Notes: a model not told the origin generated them from the sequence alone. DNA of 64,000 nt from Paludibacteraceae bacterium (GCA_017527905.1 JAFXPK010000030.1:62001-126000); one strand, 5' to 3'. Shown: positions 44,947-52,755, numbered from the stretch's first letter. Made by a program: numbers and translations.

Positions 44947-46121
44947 AAGAATTCCTATATGGATTTTTATTCCTTATTTCAGCATTTAGTTACAGTATAT
45001 ACTTTATATTGTATTCGGGACTAAATTTACCTGAAAATGGTATCTTGTTCAAGATATATAGCGTTACACTTACCTTTCTCATTCTTATAATTTTTGTGTC
45101 TGATTTTAATAAATTACCTTTACAAGAAAGAAATAATTGTATATTAATATCATGTGGCGTCGTATTCCTATTCTTTATAACACGTTTAATCTACAATGAA
45201 CCAAATGAATTATATAACACCTATTTTTTTTCAATGGGTGTAAGATTTATTCCTGCTATACTTTGTGGCGTTATAATGCTAAAAGAGGAGAATGCCCTTT
45301 CATATATGGAGAAAGCTTTATTACCATTCGTCTCCATATATACTATCGTGTTAGCTAGTGTTATATTTAATGCAAATGCAAATAGTAACATGGTACTAAC
45401 ATATAATGTTGAAGGAGGAATGAATTATCAAACCTTGTCGTATTATAGCGTATTTTCATTTGGATTAACCTTATACTTATTGGTTAATAGTTCATTTAGT
45501 AAATTGGTTAACTTCTTTCTTTTTATAATATCGTTTATACAAATAGTTATGGCATTGATGACAGGAAGTAGAGGAGCATTTGTGTTGGCTATTATCATTG
45601 TTGCATATTACATATTTAACCATTTTTCCATAAAAAAAGCAGTTTTAATATCATCTTTAGTTATACTGATATCGTATATCTTTTTCATGAACTTTGAAAA
45701 TGGCTATTTATTGGATATGGGAATCAGTCGAATTATGAATTTCTGGAGTGATTCATCTGCTATTGAACAGGATTCTCGATGGATTCGATGGAATTTGGCA
45801 TGGAATGCATTTGAGGAAAGCCCAATATGGGGAAATGGTATAGGATCTGTATTTTATAAAGTTGGATTTTATTCTCACAACATTTTTACAGATTTATTAT
45901 GTGAAGGAGGTATTTTGTTGACTGGTGTGTGTATATATATATTATTTCGATTCCTAGTTAAAATCAAATATCTAATTTCATGCGATCGTAAATTCGAATT
46001 AATTTTAATTATATTCTTGTGCTCTTTTGTAAATATATTGTTTAGCGGATACTATTTATCAGAGACGGGTATATGGTTATCATTTATGTACATTCTAGGA
46101 TATAAAAGTGACTGCAAGTGA
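44931..46121 (+). CDS. O-antigen polymerase-like membrane protein (Wzy candidate, block C)
   Basis: Polytopic protein of 396 residues with about ten or eleven helices. The pattern MALMTGSRGAFVLAIIIVAY, then a long external loop with WIRWNLAWNAFEESPIWGNG and YSHNIFTDLLCEGGILLTG, matches O-antigen ligase/polymerase proteins. It is the only polymerase candidate in block C and lies in the AT-rich cassette. Overlaps on both sides (16 and 4 bases) point to one operon. Confidence 0.85.
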   Translation: MSQSIKEFLYGFLFLISAFSYSIYFILYSGLNLPENGILFKIYSVTLTFLILIIFVSDFNKLPLQERNNCILISCGVVFLFFITRLIYNEPNELYNTYFFSMGVRFIPAILCGVIMLKEENALSYMEKALLPFVSIYTIVLASVIFNANANSNMVLTYNVEGGMNYQTLSYYSVFSFGLTLYLLVNSSFSKLVNFFLFIISFIQIVMALMTGSRGAFVLAIIIVAYYIFNHFSIKKAVLISSLVILISYIFFMNFENGYLLDMGISRIMNFWSDSSAIEQDSRWIRWNLAWNAFEESPIWGNGIGSVFYKVGFYSHNIFTDLLCEGGILLTGVCIYILFRFLVKIKYLISCDRKFELILIIFLCSFVNILFSGYYLSETGIWLSFMYILGYKSDCK

Positions 46122-47308
46122 TGGTAGGTAATAAATACAAAATGATTCTTTCGTTTTCTTTTATCAAAGCAATTATTGATTTGATTTTCAAATACATACC
46201 AATAAGATTCTATGTAAAACTATTTTGCGACAAAGAACAATGTTGGTTAATTTCTGAAAGGCCAACAGAAGCTAGAGATAATGGGTTTTTCCTTTGTAAA
46301 TGGATTCGTGAAAATCACCCTGAAGTTCGTATTATATATGTGATTAAACAGAATTCGAACGATTACTTTAAGGTGAAAGACTTATGCAAAACAGTTGAAT
46401 ATGGTTCCATAAAACATTGGTATTATTATTTTCATGCAAGTATCTGTTGTGACACAGGTTGGGGTATATGTTGTCCTAATTCATTCTGTTATATACTTAT
46501 GCGCAACATATTTCCCCCTCAAAATAAAAGAGTATTTCTTCAGCATGGTATTATAAAAGACTATATGTCTCAAGGTATAAAAACAAAACTTAATGCGAAT
46601 GTTTTTGTATGCGGGGCATACCCTGAATGGAAGTATATATCCGAAAATTATGGATATAACAACAATGAAGTTAGATATTTGGGATTATGTAGATATGATT
46701 ATTTAGTTAATTGTGCAACAAGGGGAAAATTTCTTTTTATGCCTACATGGAGAAAAAATCTAGAAAAAAAAGATGACATAGAGTTATCGGACTATTATAA
46801 AACCATTTCAACATTTCTATCCTCGATAGAATTATATGATTTTCTAGAAAAAAATGATATTGAACTAATTTATTTTTTGCATCCTCATATAAAGAACTGT
46901 AAAAATCTATTTGATAAATTCGCAAATAAACGTATAAAAATACACAGCAATGACACATGCGATTTGCAAAAACTAATCTGTGATTGCAAGGCACTTATAA
47001 CCGATTTTAGTAGTATTTATTTTGATTTTGCATATCAATATAAACCTATCATATATTTCCATTTTGATTATGATTCATATAGGAAAAATCACTATGAAGA
47101 AGGCTATTTTAATTATTCTTCTGATGGGTTTGGTCCTATTGTCAAAAACGGAAATTCTTTAGTACAAGAAATGAAAAAGATTATCGATAATAATTGGGAA
47201 GCGGATGATGTTTATAAAAAAAGAGCGGATGTTTTTTTCCCAATTAGAGACAAATGTAATTGCCAACGACATTATAATGTCTTATGTGAGTTGGAAGATG
47301 GCATATAA
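46118..47308 (+). CDS. CDP-glycerol glycerophosphotransferase family (TagF/TagB-like)
   Basis: GT-B-like transferase that moves glycerol- or ribitol-phosphate, or another phospho-polyol, from a CDP donor. Family markers are CDTGWGICCPNSF, KRVFLQHGIIKDYMSQ, FVCGAYPEWKYISEN, FLFMPTWRKNL, and the LITDFSSIYFDFAYQYKPII stretch with its conserved Asp/Ser. At 396 residues it is intact and AT-rich. It suggests a phospho-polyol substituent or backbone linkage in the block C polymer. The genes that would make CDP-glycerol are not in this window. Confidence 0.87.
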   Translation: MMVGNKYKMILSFSFIKAIIDLIFKYIPIRFYVKLFCDKEQCWLISERPTEARDNGFFLCKWIRENHPEVRIIYVIKQNSNDYFKVKDLCKTVEYGSIKHWYYYFHASICCDTGWGICCPNSFCYILMRNIFPPQNKRVFLQHGIIKDYMSQGIKTKLNANVFVCGAYPEWKYISENYGYNNNEVRYLGLCRYDYLVNCATRGKFLFMPTWRKNLEKKDDIELSDYYKTISTFLSSIELYDFLEKNDIELIYFLHPHIKNCKNLFDKFANKRIKIHSNDTCDLQKLICDCKALITDFSSIYFDFAYQYKPIIYFHFDYDSYRKNHYEEGYFNYSSDGFGPIVKNGNSLVQEMKKIIDNNWEADDVYKKRADVFFPIRDKCNCQRHYNVLCELEDGI

Positions 47309-47331
47309 ATTCTTTATTATCCGTTTTTAAC

Positions 47332-48432
47332 ATGAGCAAAACATGTCTTGTATATAACTTTGCACAACATTATCGGAAAGAGATCTTTTCTTTAATGGAT
47401 AAGGGCCTTGACATTGTGTTCTATTTTGGAGACAAGATGGGCGATGTGAAAAAGTTAAACTATGATATATTCCAGCATCCCGTACATGAGGTGAAAAATT
47501 ACCAGTTCGGGCCTTTGAAATGGCAAAGCCATGTGGCATGGTTGGGTTTTAAGAAAAAATATAAAACCTTTATAATGTTGGGAGAACCCATGACCATAAG
47601 CACGTGGATTCTTCTTCTGACAGGGAAACTATTGGGCAAAAGAATGATCTTTTGGACCCATGGCTGGTATGGTAGGGAAGGGGTCTTGAAGAAAATCATC
47701 AAAAAGGTTTTCTTTGGCTTGGCAGACTACACTTTAACGTATGGTGAATATGCTAGGAATCTGATGATTGAGGCGGGGCTTGATGGAGAAAAAATAAAAG
47801 TGATCCACAATTCTCTGGCATATAGTGAACAACTTTCCTTGCGTGAGCATCTTTCAGGAAAGCCCCTTTACACCGAGCATTTCCAGAATAATCACCCTGT
47901 CATAGTATTCATCGGAAGGCTAACACCCGTAAAAAAATTACACATGCTTCTTCAGGCATGTGTTGTCTCAAAACAAAAAAACAGCAACTACAATCTGGTT
48001 TTTGTCGGAGACGGAGAAGAAAAAGAGAGACTCATCCAGGAAACAAAGGATTTAGAAATAGAAGGAAACGTGTGGTTTTATGGACCATCATACGATGAAA
48101 AAGAATTGTCTGAATTATTATACAACGCTGATGTATGCGTTGCTCCTGGCAATATAGGCCTTACCGCAATGCATGCGATGTCGTATGGGTGTCCTTGTAT
48201 TTCACATGATGACTTCACCTTACAGATGCCTGAATTTGAAGCTATTAACGAAGGTGTTACAGGCTCATTCTTCAAATACAATGACGTGGATTCTCTCTCG
48301 ACGTGTATTGACAATTGGATTACAACACATTCAAACGATAGGGAACAAATCCGCACGAATTGTTTCAGGGAGATTGACGAGCGGTGGAATCCTTACCGAC
48401 AAATGGATTTATTAAAACAAGTTGTGCAATGA
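47332..48432 (+). CDS. Family 4 (GT-B) glycosyltransferase
   Basis: GT-B enzyme of 366 residues. The N-terminal half contains YNFAQHYRKEIFSLMDKGLD and MIFWTHGWYGREG; the C-terminal domain begins VIVFIGRLTPVKKLHMLLQA and has GDGEEKERLIQETK and VAPGNIGLTAMHAMSYGCPC. It is moderately AT-rich. Its stop overlaps the start of the acetyltransferase gene. The sugar donor is unknown. Confidence 0.88.
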   Translation: MSKTCLVYNFAQHYRKEIFSLMDKGLDIVFYFGDKMGDVKKLNYDIFQHPVHEVKNYQFGPLKWQSHVAWLGFKKKYKTFIMLGEPMTISTWILLLTGKLLGKRMIFWTHGWYGREGVLKKIIKKVFFGLADYTLTYGEYARNLMIEAGLDGEKIKVIHNSLAYSEQLSLREHLSGKPLYTEHFQNNHPVIVFIGRLTPVKKLHMLLQACVVSKQKNSNYNLVFVGDGEEKERLIQETKDLEIEGNVWFYGPSYDEKELSELLYNADVCVAPGNIGLTAMHAMSYGCPCISHDDFTLQMPEFEAINEGVTGSFFKYNDVDSLSTCIDNWITTHSNDREQIRTNCFREIDERWNPYRQMDLLKQVVQ

Positions 48433-48980
48433 AGAAGATAATCATAGGCCTATTACGGCAGGCCAAAAGGACTTTCTACAGACATAAATATGGCTTGAAA
48501 AAAATATCCAAAACTTGTCTGGTCAGCAATGGTTGCAATGTGTCTAAAGATTTAGAAGCAATGGATTATGTATATATTGGACCTAATTGCATTATCTATC
48601 CTAAAGTAAAAATTGGTAGATATTCGATGTTAGCTAACGAGGTTCAAATTATTGGAGGTGATCACAAATATGACAATCCAAACTTACCCATGATGTTTGC
48701 AGGACGAGAAACGATTGAGACCACAGAGATTGGTGATGATTGTTGGATTGGCGCTAGGTCAACAATCTTTGTCGGCGTAAAGATTGGGGATGGTGCTATT
48801 ATAGCTGCTGGCTCCATTGTCACAAAAGATGTTGAACCATACTCCATCTATGCAGGTGTTCCCGCAAAAAAAATTAAGATGAGATTTACGGATGAAGAGA
48901 TTGCTTTACACAAAGAAATGCTAAGAAAAAACTTTTCTTTCACAGAAGCATCAAAACTAACATGTGATAGACTAATATAA
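48429..48980 (+). CDS. Hexapeptide-repeat acetyltransferase (xenobiotic/CatB-like group)
   Basis: Left-handed beta-helix acetyltransferase of 183 residues. Hexapeptide turns run through VYIGPNCIIYPKVKIGRYSM and GARSTIFVGVKIGDGAIIAA, with the catalytic-type histidine in IGGDHKYDN. I use the ATG at 48429, which overlaps the previous stop (ATGA); an upstream ATG at 48384 lies inside the glycosyltransferase gene. It probably O-acetylates a capsule sugar and is the last gene of the AT-rich cassette. Confidence 0.87.
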   Translation: MKKIIIGLLRQAKRTFYRHKYGLKKISKTCLVSNGCNVSKDLEAMDYVYIGPNCIIYPKVKIGRYSMLANEVQIIGGDHKYDNPNLPMMFAGRETIETTEIGDDCWIGARSTIFVGVKIGDGAIIAAGSIVTKDVEPYSIYAGVPAKKIKMRFTDEEIALHKEMLRKNFSFTEASKLTCDRLI

Positions 48981-49008
48981 CTATACCATACTAAATTCAT
49001 AAACTAGA

Positions 49009-49911
49009 ATGTTAGATCTAACCGTCATCATCCTAACCTACAACGAAGAGTTGCATATTCGTCGTTGCTTGGAGAATGTATGTCCCATCGCCAAAGAGGT
49101 CTATGTGATCGATTGTTTTTCCACAGACCAGACCCAAGAGATATGCGCCGAGTTCAAGAACGTAAGGGTAGTGGAACATGAATGGCCAGGCAACCAAGCC
49201 ACGCAATTCAATTGGGCCATGGACCATCTGGAAATCAATACGGATTGGATCTTGCGATTGGATGCGGACGAATATCTACTTCCCGAACTAGCGGAGGAGA
49301 TAACCCAAAAGGTTCCCACATTACCTCAAGATGTAACCGGCATAGAGTTGAAACGCAGACATATCTTCATGGGCAAATGGGTGAAGCGGGGTATATATCC
49401 AGTGGTGCTAATGCGCATGTTCCGAAAAGGAGAAGCGAGGTACGACGAAAGATTAATGGATGAACACCTTTCGCTACGAAACGGCCGTTCCATCACCCTG
49501 CATAATGATTTCTGCGACCACTCATTAATCTCTATTTCAGACTATTGCAGGAAACACATCGTCTATGCGCAACGAGAGGCTTGCGAGGTGCTCAACGAAC
49601 TGTACCAACTAAAGGATGCGCCTCAGGAAGCGACGCATCTAGGCCATCAAGCCTCCGCCAAACATAAAACAAAAAGCGGATACAACAAACTGCCCCTATT
49701 CTTGCGTAGCTTCGCCTACTTCCTTTACCGCTACATCCTACGCGGTGGTTTCCTCGATGGAAAGGAAGGATTCCTCTTCGCATTTATCCAAGGCTGGTGG
49801 TACAGAACCTTGGTAGACGCAAACATTCTGGCCTGCAAAAAAGCTTGCGGAAACGACAAGGAAAGGATAAAGGAATACATTAAGAAAGAGTGGGGGATAG
49901 AAGTAAACTAA
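49009..49911 (+). CDS. Family 2 glycosyltransferase (WaaE/KdtX-like)
   Basis: GT2 enzyme of 300 residues with LTVIILTYNEELHIRRCLEN, VYVIDCFSTDQTQEICAEF, NQATQFNWAMDH and the DXD motif RLDADEYL, a layout close to lipopolysaccharide core beta-glucosyltransferase WaaE. The C-terminal third has a hydrophobic pair (LPLFLRSFAYFLYRYILRGG). Base composition returns to that of the general region here, so it lies just outside the AT-rich insert. A 248-base gap with a promoter follows. Confidence 0.88.
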   Translation: MLDLTVIILTYNEELHIRRCLENVCPIAKEVYVIDCFSTDQTQEICAEFKNVRVVEHEWPGNQATQFNWAMDHLEINTDWILRLDADEYLLPELAEEITQKVPTLPQDVTGIELKRRHIFMGKWVKRGIYPVVLMRMFRKGEARYDERLMDEHLSLRNGRSITLHNDFCDHSLISISDYCRKHIVYAQREACEVLNELYQLKDAPQEATHLGHQASAKHKTKSGYNKLPLFLRSFAYFLYRYILRGGFLDGKEGFLFAFIQGWWYRTLVDANILACKKACGNDKERIKEYIKKEWGIEVN

Positions 49912-49983
49912 TAATCAAGTACTTATGTTAATTAACTTTGTTCGGGCAGATAAATAGATTGTTCAAAAAAACGCAAAAACCCA

Positions 49984-50014
49984 TTGTAAGAAATTTAAAT
50001 AAATCGTATGTTTG
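49984..50014 (+). promoter_or_regulatory. Bacteroidota-type promoter for the GT2 gene at 50160
   Basis: TTG (49984-49986), a 20-base spacer and TATGTTTG (50007-50014) match the -33/-7 consensus of this phylum exactly in the -7 box. The predicted leader is about 140 bases. The gene behind it is thus transcribed on its own and not as part of block C. Confidence 0.7.
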
Positions 50015-50159
50015 CACCCAAAAGTGTATAATGTGTCACCCAAATATCAATTGAAGTAAAATCAGGATAAAAATGCAGAAGAAATCTGCACGGATGGATA
50101 AAAAACGTCAAAAAATTAACCGAATTGAGTATGTAAGCCGTTAATGTGTAAAGTTTCAT

Positions 50160-50945
50160 ATGACAAAGAAGATATCGATCATCACCACGTCGTATAACAG
50201 TGGCGAGACCATACGGGACACGTTGGAGAGCGTGCTCAGACAGACCTTCCGGGACTACGAGCTGATCGTCAAGGATGGAGGTTCGACAGACGACACCATC
50301 GCCATCTGCCGAGAGTATGAGCCTCGCTTCGGCGGTAGACTCACCATCGTCTCCGAACCCGACAAGGGCATCTACGACGCCATGAACAAGGGCCTCGCCA
50401 TCGCGACGGGCGACATCATCGGCATTCTCAACTCAGACGACTACTACACCGCGGACAACGTCCTCCAAATGGTCGCCGACACCATGCGCGACCCTATGCT
50501 CGACGCTGTCTATGGAGACGTGCACTACGTGTCGCCCGAAAACCTCGAACGGTGCGTCCGATACTACTCCTCGAAGGTCTTCCGCCCTTCCCTGATGCGC
50601 TTCGGCTTCATGCCCGCGCACCCTTCCTTCTACTGCCGCAAAAGCGTCTACGACCGCTACGGCACCTTCGACAAGCGCTACCGCATCGCGGCAGACTTCG
50701 ACCTGCTCCTCCGCTTCATCTACCTCGGTAAGATCAAGACCAAATACCTTCCCCTGGACTTCGTCACCATGCGCACGGGCGGCGTCTCCACCTCCGGTCT
50801 CCGCTGCCACCTCAAAGTGCTCAAGGAACACCACGCCTCCCTCAAACGCAACGGCGTCAAATCCAACTACTTCACCTCGGCATGCAGGTTCCTGTATAAG
50901 CTGAAGGAGTTTAGGATAGGGAAGAAGTTAAAAATTAAGAATTAA
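50160..50945 (+). CDS. Family 2 glycosyltransferase
   Basis: GT2 enzyme of 261 residues with ISIITTSYNSGETIRDTLES, IVKDGGSTDDTIAIC, SEPDKGIYDAMNKGLAIATG, and NSDDYY as metal motif; MPAHPSFYCRKSVYDRYG and YRIAADFDLLLRFI are typical of the group that includes PGL/p-HBAD-type and WcaA-like transferases. It has its own promoter and a GC-rich composition. The last codons and the TAA stop (50943-50945) are made of the AATTAAG heptamer repeat. Confidence 0.9.
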   Translation: MTKKISIITTSYNSGETIRDTLESVLRQTFRDYELIVKDGGSTDDTIAICREYEPRFGGRLTIVSEPDKGIYDAMNKGLAIATGDIIGILNSDDYYTADNVLQMVADTMRDPMLDAVYGDVHYVSPENLERCVRYYSSKVFRPSLMRFGFMPAHPSFYCRKSVYDRYGTFDKRYRIAADFDLLLRFIYLGKIKTKYLPLDFVTMRTGGVSTSGLRCHLKVLKEHHASLKRNGVKSNYFTSACRFLYKLKEFRIGKKLKIKN

Positions 50946-50953
50946 GAGTTAGT
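50926..50953 (+). repeat. AATTAAG heptamer repeat overlapping a stop codon
   Basis: Four consecutive heptamers (AGTTAAA, AATTAAG, AATTAAG, AGTTAGT) cover the 3' end of the glycosyltransferase gene. They give TAA/TAG at 50929, 50936, 50943 and 50950, one in each forward frame and the gene's own stop at 50943. Confidence 0.8.
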
Positions 50954-50966
50954 TGGGAAATTTAAA

Positions 50967-51026
50967 TTCCAGCCCTGAAAGGACGTAATAACCTAGGCAG
51001 GTGTATGACCTCCTGTGAATCGAAGG
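50967..51026 (+). repeat. Dispersed repeat, copy 1 (CCCTGAAAGG type)
   Basis: Begins TTCCAGCCCTGAAAGGACGT and continues with AGGCAGGTGTATGACCTCCT. The same element, better conserved, is at 52756-52816 in the same orientation. Each has a small hairpin at its start and another around AGGxGTGTGAACCCCT. The two copies flank the Rpn-like genes. I recall such elements as common intergenic repeats in Bacteroidales. Confidence 0.75.
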
Positions 51027-51089
51027 GACGACACATTATCGACGATTCAAAAGAACAAGGGGAGATTTAATACCTGTCCATCTTCAGAT

Positions 51090-51120
51090 TTTGCAGCATT
51101 AAAATATTTCTTTAATTTTG
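51090..51120 (+). promoter_or_regulatory. Bacteroidota-type promoter of the 51.1-51.6 kb unit
   Basis: TTTG (51090-51093), a 19-base spacer and TAATTTTG (51113-51120) match the consensus closely. Transcription would begin near 51125, at the first copy of a 19-base motif, and run through two terminator-like hairpins before the short ORF at 51286. Confidence 0.7.
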
Positions 51121-51152
51121 CAGTGTTCAAAATTTACATACGCGGTACATTA

Positions 51153-51175
51153 GGCCGATTTCGATCGGCTTTTTT
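51153..51175 (+). terminator. Intrinsic terminator-like hairpin in the leader
   Basis: GCCGAT (51154-51159) and ATCGGC (51164-51169) pair around a TTCG tetraloop, followed by six T (51170-51175). The position, about 30 bases after the predicted transcription start, suggests attenuation or a very short RNA. The sequence ATCGGC recurs at 51204-51209 and offers an alternative partner. Confidence 0.7.
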
Positions 51176-51206
51176 GTGCCATTTTATACATACTGATAGA
51201 GATATC

Positions 51207-51285
51207 GGCACGAAGTGTGCGGTAGTGGAAACACCCGCAAAGTTTTAGCGTATGTAAACTTGAACAACACTTCCGTGCCTTTTTT
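51207..51285 (+). ncRNA. Three-stem structured RNA ending in a U run (leader switch or attenuator candidate)
   Basis: P1 pairs 51207-51218 (GGCACGAAGTGT) with 51267-51279 with one bulged base. Inside are P2 (GCGG TA GTG, GAAA tetraloop, CAC CCGC, 51219-51238) and P3 (AAGTTT 51240-51245 with AAACTT 51256-51261), packed without gaps as a three-way junction. Six T follow (51280-51285), so it also looks like a terminator. It is in the leader of the small ORF at 51286. I do not recognise it as a named RNA family. Confidence 0.55.
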
Positions 51286-51432
51286 ATGTTCAAAAAATAC
51301 ATACGCATGAACAAACAATCAAAAAACAGCAAACTGCTGCAAGTCCTTAACAAAAACGAACAGCTTGGACGGCGGTTCGAAATCAATGGTCCAACCCAAC
51401 AACCATCATCCAACCTAAACGTCAGACTATGA
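51286..51432 (+). CDS. Small ORF, 48 residues, coupled to the Rpn-like fragment
   Basis: Starts MFKKYIRMNKQSKNSKLLQV and is basic and polar, with no membrane segment or known domain. The stop TGA overlaps the ATG of the next gene (ATGA, 51429-51432), the usual sign of translational coupling. The first seven codons lie over the third copy of a 19-base motif that can pair with the leader. An alternative start is the ATG at 51307. It may be a real leader or accessory protein or the remains of a longer Rpn-type gene; I do not recognise it. Confidence 0.45.
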   Translation: MFKKYIRMNKQSKNSKLLQVLNKNEQLGRRFEINGPTQQPSSNLNVRL

Positions 51433-51641
51433 ATCCAATAGATTTAATCAAAGGTAAAAAGCTGACAAAACAGGAAGCCTGGTTGTTTTTGTTCAATTAC
51501 TTGCAGGATCTGGACGAGATTCCACAGGAAATCCTTGATGTCGCCGACGAAGGCATGCTGGCATTAATTGAAAGGGCTAAAATCTCTAATCTCTCAGAAG
51601 AGGAGCGTATTCAGTACGACGAAAGCCTGAAAAGGATGTAA
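51429..51641 (+). CDS. Rpn-family C-terminal-like short protein or remnant
   Basis: The 70-residue product aligns without gaps to the C-terminal region of the intact Rpn-like protein on the opposite strand: AWLFLFNYLQDLDEIPQEIL matches IWIYFFKNLGNMEFIDPSVY, and ADEGMLALIERAKISNLSEE matches ADEGLRQLIKRAEVGALSEK. The nuclease domain is absent, so it is either a decayed transposase-like gene or a stand-alone C-terminal domain. It is coupled to the 48-residue ORF and ends before a two-way terminator. Confidence 0.6.
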   Translation: MNPIDLIKGKKLTKQEAWLFLFNYLQDLDEIPQEILDVADEGMLALIERAKISNLSEEERIQYDESLKRM

Positions 51642-51661
51642 TGACCATTTTACTAAAACGG

Positions 51662-51696
51662 AAAAAGCAGCGAACAATCATATTCGCTGCTTTTTT
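51662..51696. terminator. Bidirectional intrinsic terminator
   Basis: AGCAGCGAA (51666-51674) and TTCGCTGCT (51683-51691) form a perfect 9-bp stem with loop CAATCATA. An A run precedes it and a T run follows (51691-51696), so it works on either strand. It lies between the convergent Rpn-like fragment and the intact Rpn-like gene. Confidence 0.85.
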
Positions 51697-51713
51697 CATA
51701 TCAGATCGGATGA

Positions 51714-52616
51714 TCACAGATTATCAATCTCCTCCTTCGTCAAGTGGGTCACCTCCATGATGACCTCCACAGGCATCTTGCTCTGTTTCATCTCTTTGGC
51801 GACTTGGGCGATACCCTGCTGCATACCTTGTTGCATACCTTGGGCAATGCCCTGCTGCATACCTTGGGCAATGCCCTTCTGCATGCCGTCCGCCATGCCA
51901 CGCTCGTAGCCTTGCTTCTCCATGTCGATCTCGTCGGCCAGGAGCTTCATGCTGGCCTCATACTGGTCATACTCCTTCTCGCTGAGGGCTCCCACCTCGG
52001 CGCGCTTGATGAGCTGCCGAAGTCCCTCGTCAGCCCGCTCATATACAGATGGGTCTATAAATTCCATATTGCCTAGGTTTTTGAAGAAATAAATCCAAAT
52101 GTTCCGCGTCGTGATATCTTTCCTATCAAACTCGAAATGAGGCAAAGATACGAAATATTTTCGCATTCTGTCCCAAAATTCTTTGCCCGTGTCCAGATCG
52201 CACTCGGCCGTGCGGGTCAGCACCTTGGTCAGGCCCATGCCGGGGCGACCCACGATGAAAATCCCCATGATACGGGAGATGTCCTCCTGCATCTCCGACC
52301 ATTGGAAGCCCTTCTTGAACTTCCGCCGCATCAAATTATAGACATAAAAACTGGAACGGGTCTTGAAGAACCGTTGCGTGCTGTTCTGCATCTCGATCAG
52401 GATATGGTCGCCCGTCTCCGTCGTGCAGAGGAGGTCGAAAATCACCCCACGCCCCTCGTGCGCGTAACGGGGTGTCTCCACGTTCTCGAATTTCACACTC
52501 GTAATCTTCTCGCAGTCGCCGTCGAGGATAGCGTTCAGGAAAGATTTCATAATCGTTTCGTCCTGCATGCAGAACTTAAATCCGAAGTCGCTCTTCAGAT
52601 CGATGTACTTTGCCAT
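51714..52616 (-). CDS. Rpn-family recombination-promoting nuclease / PD-(D/E)XK transposase-like protein
   Basis: Matches the Bacteroidota PDDEXK_2/Rpn group: AKYIDLKSDFGFKFCMQDE at the start, NAILDGDCEKITSVKFENVE, and the nuclease core FDLLCTTETGDHILIEMQN with the acidic Asp and the E-x-Q pair. The C-terminal tail has repeats of GMQQ/GIAQ encoded by a near-repeat DNA stretch (about 51810-51895), then a short helical end. I use the ATG at 52616; a longer frame up to 52733 lacks family similarity. It is one of the few minus-strand genes. Confidence 0.87.
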   Translation of the reverse strand: MAKYIDLKSDFGFKFCMQDETIMKSFLNAILDGDCEKITSVKFENVETPRYAHEGRGVIFDLLCTTETGDHILIEMQNSTQRFFKTRSSFYVYNLMRRKFKKGFQWSEMQEDISRIMGIFIVGRPGMGLTKVLTRTAECDLDTGKEFWDRMRKYFVSLPHFEFDRKDITTRNIWIYFFKNLGNMEFIDPSVYERADEGLRQLIKRAEVGALSEKEYDQYEASMKLLADEIDMEKQGYERGMADGMQKGIAQGMQQGIAQGMQQGMQQGIAQVAKEMKQSKMPVEVIMEVTHLTKEEIDNL

Positions 52617-52680
52617 ACAATTATTTTTTATGTAGTTAACAAAAAGGTAGAAATCATCTTCAGGGAAGAATCTTTCGGTG

Positions 52681-52688
52681 CAAAGATA
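52681..52688 (-). promoter_or_regulatory. Candidate -7 element for the Rpn-family gene
   Basis: Read on the minus strand this is TATCTTTG, a perfect TAnnTTTG match, about 65 bases before the start codon. A TTG lies 17 bases upstream, slightly closer than the usual 19-21. Confidence 0.5.
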
Positions 52689-52755
52689 GAAAAAATAATT
52701 AAAAACAAGCATCAAGAAATGTAAATTATACATGTTTGATTAAGGGTGGATTAAC

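Noticed and set aside
48384-48428. Upstream ATG extension of the hexapeptide acetyltransferase
   Set aside because: The extension lies inside the preceding glycosyltransferase gene and has no family similarity; the ATG at 48429 has the ATGA overlap seen throughout this operon.
51805-51900. Possible CRISPR-like short repeats
   Set aside because: The repeats are contiguous coding units without spacers. No CRISPR array or cas gene was found in the window.
51744-52724. Plus-strand open frames opposite the Rpn-family gene
   Set aside because: They are rich in HTLGNALLHT-type repeats that are the antisense of the GMQQ/GIAQ tract; the minus-strand gene has the nuclease motifs.
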